Source: Lantana camara (lineage: Eukaryota > Streptophyta > Magnoliopsida > Lamiales > Verbenaceae). From it: DNA of 64,000 nucleotides. The stretch is from NCBI GenBank assembly GCA_037501455.1, contig CM074855.1, positions 35,249,001-35,313,000 on the forward strand, read 5' to 3'. The position numbers were made by a program, and so were the translations under genes. Of the stretch, positions 1-10,612 are shown piece by piece; the stretch's first letter is position 1, and the number at the start of each line of letters is the position of its first letter. A model generated the notes under the pieces. The model ran no database searches and was not told the origin of the DNA. It saw only the letters and a program-made list of their open reading frames with translations.

Positions 1-1142
1 CCTCTAGGCTCGATTAACTCGTTTAATCATTTTAAAGCCTCAACTCATGTAACCAAGTTGTTGTGTGTGACCCTCTAGGTTCTCAATTCAATTAGCAGTG
101 ACCCTAATTAATTAATTCACTAATTAATTAATCAGTCCACAGATTAAACGACCATAGTCTAGCAACAGGTGTTTAACCCCTAGCTGAATTGGAATGTTCG
201 GATTCGACAGAACCTTTAAGTCATTGATTCATGTGAGATACAATCCTCCTACTTACTATCTCTCAACCAAGATCTAGGGCAAGGGAATAATCAAAACCCT
301 AATAATCCGGTCTTAAAGCTAAGTGCATTTCATATCCATTTGATCTCAATCCAAGAAACCCTTTTCTTGATGTCTTGATCTACTACCTTGGCCAAGGACT
401 CCATATGGCATATGAATGACTTACACAATAAGAGATCACCTTGCAGATGCAAGTGTAGGTCCTTTCTTGATTCTCATTCACTTTCATGAATCACTTGTGC
501 AGCCCCAGCATAAGCCTTGAATCAGTTGTCTAAGGCGACACCCTTTAAAGCTTATAGCTAAGACTACAGAGTTAACTCATAAAGTGACAAGGAACCTCAA
601 GTCTAAGGATCAATTAATCACATCAATGACTCGTGAGATATTTCCTAATCTGGAAGTTTCCATTTCCTGAAATAGAAACTTCCTTTCCCATTTAGGAATG
701 TTCTCACACGGGGCACCTCAGTGAACTTACTTATTAAAGTAAGCACCCTCATGTATCACGCACGTATCAACTATACACTTTGTACCTCCATGAAACAAGG
801 TGGTCCTTCTTAAGGGCGTGATCCCACAAGCAAGCCTTAGAGGAGTCAGGTTGACACTCCCACTGTCTGTAGGACTCATCGGCTTGGAGTATTTTACTAA
901 TCATGACTTATGTGATATAGGGCTCGTTTCATGAACCATTTCACCTAAATGGTAGAGTCCTAAAGTCATCAGGATTAGGGGAGTTCTCATACATGCACAG
1001 CTAAAGTAAACGCATACCAAACAAGAGCATATAAAGAAGTGTTGCCTCAATTCGTTATTTCATTCAAAGATTGTCTGTGATTATAATAAGGAAAAGCACA
1101 AAGCGGATATACAATCGGCTTTCTAGGGCACTATTCCTAACA
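1..1142 (-). repeat. Copia-1 3' LTR (partial)
   Basis: This is the U3-side portion of the LTR. It ends at TAACA, the reverse complement of the TGTTA start seen at the head of the other LTRs of the family. The missing part (about 800 bases, including the TATA box and R/U5) lies left of the window. Confidence 0.95.
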
Positions 1143-1158
1143 ATCTCCCACTTGCCCG
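1143..1158 (-). other. Copia-1 polypurine tract
   Basis: Read on the minus strand, a purine-rich stretch (GGGCAAGTGGGAGAT) directly abuts the TG start of the 3' LTR. This is where plus-strand DNA synthesis would be primed. The same stretch is found at 41657-41672 in Copia-2. Confidence 0.85.
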
Positions 1159-4100
1159 TCAAAGCCATTCTGAAGCTATTCTAAGTCCCATCTTCTGAAG
1201 ATGACCTTGGAAAGCTTCTCGACTAAGGGGTTTAGTAAGTGGACCTGCCACGTTCTCTGCTGATGTGACCCTCTCGATTTGCACATCTCCTCTTTTGATA
1301 ATATCACGGATTAGGTGATACTTCCTCATAATGTGCTTGGTCCGTTGGTGAGATCTTGGTTCTCTTGCTTGAGCAACCGCCCCAGTGTTGTCACAAAACA
1401 CAGTAATGGGGTCTTTCATGCTAGGAACAACATTCAACTCTTGAATGAAGTTTCTAATCCAAACACCTTCCTTAGCTGCATCATTTGCAGCTAAGTATTC
1501 GGCCTCAGTGGTCGAATCTGCAGTGGTAGTTTGCTTGGAACTCTTCCAACGCACTGCTCCGCCGTTTAGGCAGAAAATGTATCCTGACATTGACTTAAAA
1601 TCATCTAAGTCTGATGCAAAGCTTGCATCGCAATATCCTTCGACAATAAGATCTTTCTGACCTCCGTAAACTAAGAATAAATCTTTAGTACTTTTCAAGT
1701 ACTTAAGAATATTCTTCACGGCAGCCCAGTGACCATCTCCAGGGTCAGTTTGGAAACGACTTGTGACACTAAGTGCATAAGCCACATCCGGTCGAGTACA
1801 TAACATTGCATACATTATGCTACCTATTGCTGACGCATAAGGTGTATGAGTCATTCTTTTCTTCTCAAGGTTAGTCTTAGGACACATCTTCTTTGAAAGA
1901 CATGTTCCTACACTCATAGGAAGGTTCTTAACCTTTGCTGACTCCATATTGAATCTCTTCAATACTTTGTCAATATACATCAACTGTGATAGTCCTATTA
2001 ACCTTCTAGATCTATCTCTATAGATTTTAATTCCAAGGATATAGGACGCATCACCAAGATCTTTCATCTCGAATTGGTTCGATAACCATAACTTAGTCAC
2101 TTTCATGTCATCCTTCGAATTCCCAATAAGAAGGATGTCATCAACATAAAGTACTAAGAATTGCACTGAGGTCTCCAATTCCTTTCTATACACACATGAT
2201 TCATTCGAAATTTGGATGAAGCCAAACGCTTTGACCGATTCATCAAATCGAATGTTCCAATTCCTAGAAGCCTGTTTCAATCCATAGATTGATCTTTGGA
2301 GTTTGCAAACCTTTTGCTCACTCCCACTGAATGTGAAACCTATGGGTTGCTCCATATAAATGTCTTTATCAATGTCACCATTGAGAAAAGCAGTTTTCAC
2401 ATCCATTTGCCATATCTCATAGTCATAATATGCAGCAATGGCAAGCATGATTCGAATGGACTTTTGCATTGCAACTGGTGAAAAGGTTTCGTCAAAGTCC
2501 ACGCCGGGTCTTTGAGTGAATCCTTTTGCAACCAGTCTTGCTTTGTAGGCTGCAATGCTTCCATCAACTCCAAGCTTTCTCTCAAAGATCCATTTGCAAC
2601 CAATGGGTTTGACCCCGTCAGGCAAATCTACCAAGGTCCAAACTTGGTTGGAGTTCATAGAGTCCATTTCGGATTTCATGGCTTCTATCCACTGTTCAGA
2701 GTCAGAATCTGAAAGTGCCTCCTCATATGTTGAAGGATCGTTATCCTTTTTGAGAGATTTCATGGAAGAATCCATACCATCTCTCCGGCTGTCTAGGAGT
2801 GCGTTCAGAACGCCTTAGAGGAGGATTTACATGTGTATCGAAATTCGTGATTGGTTGTGGTTGATCAGAGTGGGACGTTTCTTCAGTGGGTGATGTGGGG
2901 TCATTTTGTACTTCTTCTAATTCTATGATCTTGCCTTTCTTTTCTTTAAGGAACGGTTCCTCCAGAAAAGTAGCATTTCTGGAAACAAACACCTTTTGCT
3001 CAGATTGATCATAGAAATAGTATCCTATGGATTCCTTAGGATAACCTACAAAGTAGCATAAGTTAGAACGAGATTCTAACTTATCTCCCACTGTCCTCTT
3101 CACGTAAGTAGGACAACCCCAAATTCTTAAGTAAGAATAACTAGGGATTTTACCATGCCACATTTCATAGGGCGTTTTGGGGACTGACTTAGAGGGAACT
3201 AGATTCAGAATCTTTGCTGCACTTTCTAGGGCATAACCCCAGAAAGAAGGTGGTAAGTCAGTGAAACTCATCATGAAACGAACCATATCAAGTAGGGTTC
3301 GATTCCTTCTCTCAGAAACTCCATTAAGCTGAGGAGTTCCCGGAGGAGTCCACTGAGAGATAATCCCATTATCTTTGAGATGCTTAAGGAATTCTTCACT
3401 AAGATTTTCGCCTCCTTGATCAGATCGAAGTGCTTTGATCATGTGACCAGTTTGGTTCTCAACCTCCTTTTGAAATTCCAAGAATTTCTCAAAAGCTTCA
3501 GATTTATACTTCATTAAGTATACATAACCATACCGACTAAAGTCATCAGTAAAGGTTATGAAATACTGATGATTGTTTCTAGTGCTTACACTAAGCGGTC
3601 CACAAACATCAGTATGGATCAAATCCAAAACCTTAGTGGCACGTTCCACAGTTCCTTTAAAAGGGACTTTGGACATTTTTCCTTTGAGACAGGATTCGCA
3701 AGAAGTTAACTCTTTGAGATCATTTTCAGAGAATGATCCTAAAGTGTTTATCTTGCTAATTCTGTTCTTGGAAATGTGTCCTAATCTAGCGTGCCATAAG
3801 GGAGCTGAAACTTTGTCATCTCTCTTACGCTTTGTTTCTCGTTGTATATTCATAATATTGATGTTTTGAGTTAGGTAAAGTCCATTACTTAGAGTACCGA
3901 TATGAACGGAAGAGTTGTTCCGTTTGATAAAGTATTTACCATTCTTAATATAAGTTTCATAACCTTCACAATCTAATATTGGAACTGAAATTATATTACG
4001 AATAATGCTCGGTACATAAAGGACTTTGTTTAATACTAACTCAAAACTACCTAAATCTAATCTAATTGTGCCTAAAGCTCGAGCTTCAACGTTTGAGCCA

Positions 4101-5081
4101 TCGCCGATCTTCAAGACACATTCTCCTTCTTTGAGTTGTTGGACCTCACTTAGCATCTGTACATCATTATAGATATGAGTTCCACAACCGGTATCAAGTA
4201 CCCAAGAACTAGAATTAATAGAAAGATTTACTTCAACGAGAAAGATACCTTTTCTTTAGAGTAGCCTTGTACTCTGGGCAGTTTCTCCTCCAATGTCCCG
4301 CTTTGCCACAATGGAAGCAAACATCCTCTTTCTGATCACGCTTCTTCTTTTAGGCCTTTCCCTTCGAAATGCCACCAGTGGGCCTAAGGGGTTTCTTCTT
4401 CTTCTTTTGGGCTTTCTTACCCTTACCTTTAGAAGGCCCAGAAGAGGAAGATGGATCATTCACCATCAAAACCTTATTGTCCTTCTTGATCGTGCTTTCA
4501 GCAGTCACAAGCTGACTAATCAGCTCAGCTACAGTAGCACCAGCATGATTCATTTTGAAGTTAAGGACAAATGGGTTGAATGATGGTGGGAGCGAAGCTA
4601 GCAACAAATCCACTGAAAGCTCATCTTTCAGAGGCATGTCCATGGAAGCAAGTTTCTCAGTAAGGGTGAGAAACTTAACTCCATATTCATGGACACTTGA
4701 ACCTTCCCTCATTCTCAAGTGGAACAATTCCTTTGATGTGTTATACCTTGTAACACGTTCATGAGGGCGGTAAAGTTGCTCTAAGTGGTCGTAAATCTCC
4801 CAAGCAAATTCCATGGCCTCATGTTGTCTTTGCAAGTCCGGAGACATGTTAGCCAACATAAGGCAACGGGCTTGGAGATTATCATCCTTCCACTTCTGAA
4901 TCGCATCCCGCTTGGCCCGAGTGGGAGCCTCCCCTTCGGGACTGGGCTCCCCTTCGAAGAGAACATAAGTTCTCTTCTCAGAATCTAAAATGATTTTTAG
5001 ATTCCTCAGCCAATCAGAATAGTTGGGACCAGTCAACTTGTTTGACTCGAGGATCGATACAAGAGGGTTTTTGGTTGCCAT
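1159..5081 (-). pseudogene. Copia-1 gag-pol polyprotein, disabled
   Basis: Gag begins at 5081 (MATKNPLVSILESNK). It stops after 243 residues at a TAA (4350-4352) where Copia-2 has CAA. A 1-base insertion in the T run at 4250-4253 then shifts the frame. Protease to integrase reads in the 2741-4156 frame (HTDVCGP, integrase core, PGTPQLNGVSERR). A second 1-base insertion in the T run at 2747-2751 separates it from the RT (YVDDILL) and RNase H frame, 1159-2775. That last frame keeps the natural C-terminus (about 20 residues past TKPLS), which Copia-2 has lost. Each lesion was located by comparison with Copia-2. The encoded enzymes would have processed the polyprotein, reverse-transcribed the element RNA and integrated the DNA copy. 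Confidence 0.95.
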
Positions 5082-5287
5082 TTCAAAACACGTAGAGAAT
5101 CACAGAATCTACGACCTAAATGGTAGAACAGAGAACTAGTGAGCATGCTGAATTATAACGATATACAAAAGATGAGGTCTTTAATCTAATGTAGCTCCCA
5201 CTGTTTTTCAAAGATCTATAATTCCCAAAGATCTAAGAGGAACACACTTCCCAATGAGTACTAAGATCCTAAGCATTTTACCTCGAA

Positions 5288-5607
5288 CCCACGACTCGCG
5301 GACATTCTAAGTAAAACCTTAGGTAGGTACAACTTACCAATTATAACACCTTTAGAACTCTTAGTAATTGTTTTTGCATCACCTATCTTTCAATATGGAC
5401 CCACGACTCGTGCGACATCCATATTTACTTAGGCGTTAAGCTAGACCCATCAATCATAAGATCATGACCAAAACTTAGTTTGAACGACCCACGACTCGCG
5501 GACATCGCCCTTGCTAAAATTGACCATGAAATATTGATCATTTAAAATGATCAATTAGGTAACTAAGAACTAATAAGCTCCACTAGCTATCCCACGACTC
5601 GCGGACA
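5288..5607 (-). repeat. Leader 17-mer repeated four times (Copia-1)
   Basis: CCCACGACTCGCGGACA (plus-strand reading) occurs at 5288-5304, 5488-5504 and 5591-5607. A variant with one extra base (CCCACGACTCGTGCGACA) is at 5400-5417. Spacing is roughly 90-110 bases. The sequence between the repeats is not repetitive. Role unknown; position between primer site and gag would suit an RNA packaging or dimerisation signal. Confidence 0.9.
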
Positions 5608-6225
5608 ATAACTAGCTTTACTTACTAAACTTAAAACCTATTGATGGAATGCTAGGAATTTAATTCAAAATTTGCATCTCGAATTTAAACACCTATTTGT
5701 TCGAAATTAGCTTAATATTTAATGGGAATTTTCGAATCAACCGGAGAGTTGTCCGGTTCGACCTCACCAACATATATGTTATCCAATTTTATTAGTCTTG
5801 ATTAATGCAAGTACACTTAAATGCATATCAAACAAGCACATAAACAGATAACATGTCCTAGCATGATACTAACATGTAATGATCATGGGTTCTACCTATC
5901 TTATGCGTGATATGTGGGAGCCACTCCACAATCACAAGTTCTAACATACATGCCACATAAACAGTTCAAATCACATAAGGGAAAGCGGTAACAAAATACG
6001 AGCCCTATCTCTATTAAATTTAACAATTGAGATTCCCCTCCCTAACATTTTGAGGGGTCTTCACTTATGGCCTCCTTGTTACTTGAATGTAGTCCATCTT
6101 ACTCCATGGGTGCATTGTCTCCAAAATGAAAATAAAACCTCACCACCTATCTCTACTCTCAAATTACAATAAAAAGAAAAAGACATAAAGTAATAAGGCT
6201 CAATCTTCATATTGGCCTTAGACAA

Positions 6226-6411
6226 TTACACGGGGCATACCCCGGCCTCAAAAACAGTAATATGGAAAGCCACATAATAAATCACATAACAGTACGCACA
6301 TAAGTGAGGCTCCAACCTCAATTGAAAAACGCAACTATAGGGCTCCAACCCCAATTTAAACCATCCATGTGCATAAATTAAAACCATACATAGATCTAAA
6401 CCCATGATCAC
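6226..6411 (-). other. Small conserved open frame in Copia-1 leader (candidate uORF)
   Basis: A 61-codon frame starting MIMGLDLCMVL is identical in Copia-2 (46741-46926) and nearly so in Copia-3, where it runs on to 89 codons (62151-62420). It matches no family I know. Conservation may only reflect the youth of the copies, so coding status is doubtful. Confidence 0.3.
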
Positions 6412-6779
6412 CTAACATGCTTTTGCAAGAATTTAAATTTAACCAATAAATTAAAATTCTCGCTTTAAGCTCTAATAGCTTAAAACACGACTTAGATGTA
6501 ATTCTTGTTCAACAGCCTTTTCAATAAAACCCGAAAAACATTAAACTAATAAAATTCCAATTAATTTCCAAAATTAATAATTTTATTCTTTTAATATTTT
6601 CAGAAAATAAAATTCATAATTTTCCCAAAATCCAAATCGCTTTAATTTCTCAAAAATCCCAATTTAATCAAAATTTTAAAATAATTTTATTTTAGCAAAA
6701 ACTGATTTTAAAAGATAAAATTAAAATAAAATTAAATCGGGATTTTTCGGACCGAAAACACGAAACACGAAATTAGGCC

Positions 6780-7060
6780 CGAAAGCACCCCCCAAAAGAA
6801 GGGCACCGCCGCGCGGCATCAGGCGCGCGCGCGCGGCTCGTGCGCTTGTCGCGCGCAGCAGTGCCCGCCCGATGGCGGGCGATCTCGGCCTGGGCGTCCC
6901 CTCTGTTGCGGGACGGTGCGGGCGGCTGTCCCGCGCGGTTGCGAGACAGGCGAGCGGTCGCGCCTAGGCGCGGGCGGGAGGGCCTCCCGCGCGGTTGCGG
7001 GAGGGCTGGGCGGCGACGGGCCTGGGCGTGCGACGTGCTAGCACGCCTAGGCTCGTCCTT
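6780..7060 (-). repeat. GC-rich hairpin island in Copia-1 leader
   Basis: A very GC-rich block stands in A/T-rich leader and is flanked by CGAAACACGAAA-type sequence. It contains short inverted repeats such as CCTCCCGCGCGGTTGCGGGAGG-like stems near 6980-7005 and CGTGCTAGCACG near 7035. Comparable blocks lie at 47240-47530 and 61440-61765, but the three align poorly outside the stems. Open frames here (6773-7066 minus, 6840-7118 plus) are by-products of GC content. Confidence 0.8.
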
Positions 7061-7322
7061 TTTCATGTTCCGTTTCGTATTTTGGGTTTCTCCAAAACCC
7101 GGTTCAATCCAAAATTAAAAAATTCGATTTAAACATATTTCAATCAAAACGGTTTTCAAAATCACAATTTAAGAAAACAGTTTCAGAAATTCAGGAAAAA
7201 TTACAGTTTCGTATTTCAGGCTTTCTAAAAGAACTCATGAATACCTAATTCGCATCTAAGCCTAAGAATTTCTACCAAATTCAGAATAATTGAGACGAAT
7301 CAGAAACACGATTAACGAGGTG

Positions 7323-7334
7323 GCTCTGATACCA
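7323..7334 (-). other. Copia-1 primer binding site (tRNA-iMet)
   Basis: On the minus strand TGGTATCAGAGC lies two bases from the end of the 5' LTR. It is complementary to the 3' end of plant initiator methionine tRNA, the usual primer for plant LTR elements. Confidence 0.95.
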
Positions 7335-7723
7335 CCTGTTGGAAAACACGAATCAGAAAGCAGCGGAATTTAAAAAATTTTCCCAACAAAAGGACCTTGG
7401 ACTCGCAATCGTGTAACCAAATTCGTAAAGATAGAAAACTTACTTTTCTTTTGTTCTTTCTTGAAGCGTTTCAAGCCACCCAAGAACGCTCTTCTCGCGG
7501 CTTGATCCCCTCTCCTTGGTAAAGCTCGAATCTTCAAACTTCTAACTTGAAGTCTCTAGAGAAAGTCCACCAACTTGATCACAATCTAACTAGTAAGGAT
7601 GCTAGTTCTCTTGTTAGTGTTTAGGCTTAACCTAGGGTTTAATTTAATCTTGGAGAAAGGAAGGTGTTCAACACATGAACCAAAAGAATTGCCAATTCGC
7701 TCCATAAGGAGCTCGAGCTCCCC

Positions 7724-7731
7724 TATTTATA
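7724..7731 (-). promoter_or_regulatory. TATA box of Copia-1 5' LTR
   Basis: TATAAATA on the minus strand, flanked by G/C-rich sequence, about 390 bases before the LTR end. The equivalents are TATATATA in Copia-2 (48181-48188) and in Copia-3 (60788-60795). Transcription would start about 30 bases downstream. Confidence 0.7.
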
Positions 7732-8057
7732 GAGAGGGGAGTGCCGAAATTCCTAGTCCTTTATGGGCTAGGATTTTGGTCCCTCTCTCCTATTACTTGA
7801 TCATCAAGTAATTTTGACTTTGACTTTGAATTCTAATTCAAATCAACTTTCAAGAGAGCTAAAAATATCCAAACTATTTTTGGATAATTTTATACTTTAT
7901 TTATTTAAAATAAATAACTTATTTTTATCTAATTAATTAATTCGTAATTAATTAACTAGATTATTTTCTCCAAAATAAGACTTTCTTTTTAATTCAAAAT
8001 TAAACCAAAGTCTATTAAATAATTAACAACTTAATTATTTAATATCCAATTAAATAG

Positions 8058-8130
8058 TCACGTGTGGCACACGTGTCATAGTGACACGTGTCCAGTCACG
8101 TGACCCACACGTGTGGTTTCACACGTGTGG
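8058..8130 (-). promoter_or_regulatory. ACGTG/G-box cluster in Copia-1 U3
   Basis: At least five ACGTG cores, several as palindromic ACACGTGT or as CACGTG, lie within about 70 bases some 330-400 bases upstream of the TATA box. Such elements are known in plants as binding sites for bZIP and bHLH factors (G-box, ABRE). Their use here is inferred from sequence only. Confidence 0.65.
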
Positions 8131-9275
8131 AACCCTCTAGGCTCGATTAACTCGTTTAATCATTTTAAAGCCTCAACTCATGTAACCAAGTTGTTGTGTG
8201 TGACCCTCTAGGTTCTCAATTCAATTAGCAGTGACCCTAATTAATTAATTCACTAATTAATTAATCAGTCCACAGATTAAACGACCATAGTCTAGCAACA
8301 GGTGTTTAACCCCTAGCTGAATTGGAATGTTCGGATTCGACAGAACCTTTAAGTCATTGATTCATGTGAGATACAATCCTCCTACTTACTATCTCTCAAC
8401 CAAGATCTAGGGCAAGGGAATAATCAGAACCCTAATAATCCGGTCTTAAAGCTAAGTGCATTTCATATCCATTTGATCTCAATCCAAGAAACCCTTTTCT
8501 TGATGTCTTGATCTACTGCCTTGGCCAAGGACTCCATATGGCATATGAATGACTTACACAATAAGAGATCACCTTGCAGATGCAAGTGTAGGTCCTTTCT
8601 TGATTCTCATTCACTTTCATGAATCACTTGTGCAACCCCAGCATAAGCCTTGAATCAGTTGTCTAAGGCGACAACCTTTAAAGCTTATACCTAAGACTAC
8701 AGAGTTAACTCATAAAGTGACAAGGAACCTCAAGTCTAAGGATCAATTAATCACATCAATGACTCGTGAGATATTTCCTAATCTGGAAGTTTCCATTTCC
8801 TGAAATAGAAACTTCCTTTCCCATTTAGGAATGTTCTCACACGGGGCACCTCAGTGAACTTACTTATTAAAGTAAGCACCCTCATGTATCACGCACGTAT
8901 CAACTATACACTTTGCACCTCCATGAAACAAGGTGGTCCTTCTTAAGGGCGTGATCCCACAAGCAAGCCTTAGAGGAGTCAGGTTGACACTCCCACTGTC
9001 TGTAGGACTCATCGGCTTGGAGTATTTTACTAATCATGACTTATGTGATATAGGGCTCGTTTCATGAACCATTTCACCTAAATGGTAGAGTCCTAAAGTC
9101 ATCAGGATTAGGGGAGTTCTCATACATGCACAGCTAAAGTAAACGCATACCAAACAAGAGCATATAAAGAAGTGTTGCCTCAATTCGTTATTTCATTCAA
9201 AGATTGTCTGTGATTACAATAAGGAAAAGCACAAAGCGGATATACAATCGACTTTCTAGGGCACTATTCCTAACA

Positions 9276-10322
9276 ATGGTCTTTCCCTTTCTCTATAAAT
9301 CTTGAAGTGTTGTTGCATTTAGGAAACAGACATTCCTGCACCATCAGTATTAACAAAAAATTATTTATTTTAATTGATTTAGTAATTATAACATAAAATT
9401 TGTATTGATAATAAGCACTAATAATCTTCTAGATAATATATAAGTTGTCTCCCAACTCTCTAACTTCATACCACAATTCTTCCTTGGCACTTCTCTCTCT
9501 CTCGACCACCAGCACAGTAGCATTCCGTCCAGTTATCTTTGTTTTTTTTTTCTTTCGACCAACTCTTGTAATTGTCTACTTGTCGATCACTCACTTAATA
9601 TTAATGTCATCACGTACTACTATGTATGATTATATCTATAAATTATTAATGCTTCACTTTTTTCTTAAACATGATTATTTGTGCGTGTAGAAATAATGAC
9701 AGTATGTTCCGTTTGATAATAGAAATTTTGTTCTTTGACATTTATATTATTCACTCTAGTACAATCTCATTAAATTTATAAGAAAATATTACAAATTTAA
9801 TACAATAGGACGCAGTCCAGTCTAAAACACACACAAATCACACACTAAGATTATTTTATTAAATGTGTATCTCATAATTTGTTATTAAGCATACTTTCAA
9901 CCTAACTTAACAGATTCTTTGACTTTTCATCTCTTAGCTGCATCTGGTATATTTGCCATTAAATGTTTTCTGACAGTCTGACACATGAACTTAGAAGTGG
10001 ACACATTTTCATGCTCAGGTTTCCAGGTCGTTGGTTGTATTTTGGCTTGTAATATCATATCGACCTCTCGACCTAGGGTTTGGTCAATGGGGCTTCATTC
10101 GGCCTTTAGGCTTTAGCCAATTGGCCTGCTTAGTTACCGGATCGACCTCACGACTTTTCGTATGTTGGTCGATCTAGAGGTTGTTTAGGTTGACTTTGAC
10201 TGTTTGACCCATTTACTTCAACTTGTCGACTCAACGACCTTATGTGTGGGTTGCTTCTTGGCTAGTATGACTTTTCCATGGAGTTTAACCACAAAAGTTG
10301 AAGTCCACGTAGCCCTTCATGG
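9276..10322. other. Unassigned A/T-rich DNA between elements
   Basis: It begins with ATGGT, the putative target duplication of Copia-1. I find no convincing coding region, RNA gene or element end here. The 81-codon frame at 9445-9690 has no recognisable features. The sequence may be host intergenic DNA or a very old element. Confidence 0.5.
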
Positions 10323-10612
10323 TGTTGGGATTAATGCCCTAAAAATCCAATTATATTGTAGACAATTTAGATTAATAAAATAAAATAATAGCAAGTTATG
10401 AGTATTTTACGAATATAATAATTAATGACGTGTGATGGTATTTTTATATGAAATTTGTTTTATAGGAAAAAACTTTAAATACTAAAATCATGTATCATCA
10501 AAGTTCTAGTCGGTATGATAAGAAAATATTCTTATCGAGACTATAATGTGTTATATAAGATGATTAGTATTTCGTCATAGGAAAATGGAGTTTCCGATTA
10601 TGACACATTGAT
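10323..10612 (+). repeat. Old copia-type LTR, 5' part
   Basis: Starts TGTTGGGATTAATGCCC, a common head of plant copia LTRs and similar to the TGTTAGGAATAGTGCCC head of Copia-1. It is cut at TTGAT (10608-10612) by gypsy-D and resumes at 21972. No coding region of this element is visible. Confidence 0.55.

Larger units (their letters stand above)
5082..7322 (-). other. Copia-1 5' leader, noncoding
   Basis: About 2.25 kb lies between primer site and gag, long for a copia element. In element order it holds a GC-rich island (about 6780-7060), an A/T-rich stretch, a small conserved open frame (6226-6411) and four copies of a 17-mer (5288-5607). No protein of known type is encoded. The same layout is seen in Copia-2 and Copia-3. 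Confidence 0.85.
1..9275 (-). mobile_element. Copia-1: Ty1/copia LTR retrotransposon, left end outside window
   Basis: Order on the minus strand: 5' LTR (7337-9275), iMet primer site, about 2.25 kb leader, broken gag-pol, polypurine tract, partial 3' LTR (1-1142). Window base 1 aligns with 8134 and base 1142 with 9275 with no net indel. I count about 8 mismatches over these 1142 bases, so insertion was recent. The flank at the right end is ATGGT (9276-9280); the partner target duplication lies outside the window. It belongs to the same family as the elements at 39721-49760 and 59262-64000. Copia identity rests on the protease-integrase-RT-RNase H order. Confidence 0.95.
7337..9275 (-). repeat. 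Copia-1 5' LTR, 1939 bp
   Basis: Bounded by TG...CA on the element strand (TGTTAGGAATAG ... TTTTCCAACA). U3 runs from 9275 down through a G-box cluster (8058-8130) and A/T-rich sequence to a TATA box (7724-7731). R/U5 follows to 7337. Short open frames inside are not genes. Confidence 0.95.

Noticed and set aside
5288..5607. CRISPR-like array (four repeats of 17 bases)
   Set aside because: Spacers are about 90-110 bases, conserved between copies, and the context is a plant retrotransposon leader.
6773..7118. Overlapping Arg/Ala/Pro-rich open frames on both strands of the GC-rich islands (also 47192-47631 and 61336-61820)
   Set aside because: Composition follows from GC-rich hairpin repeats. 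Frames differ between element copies and match no protein family.
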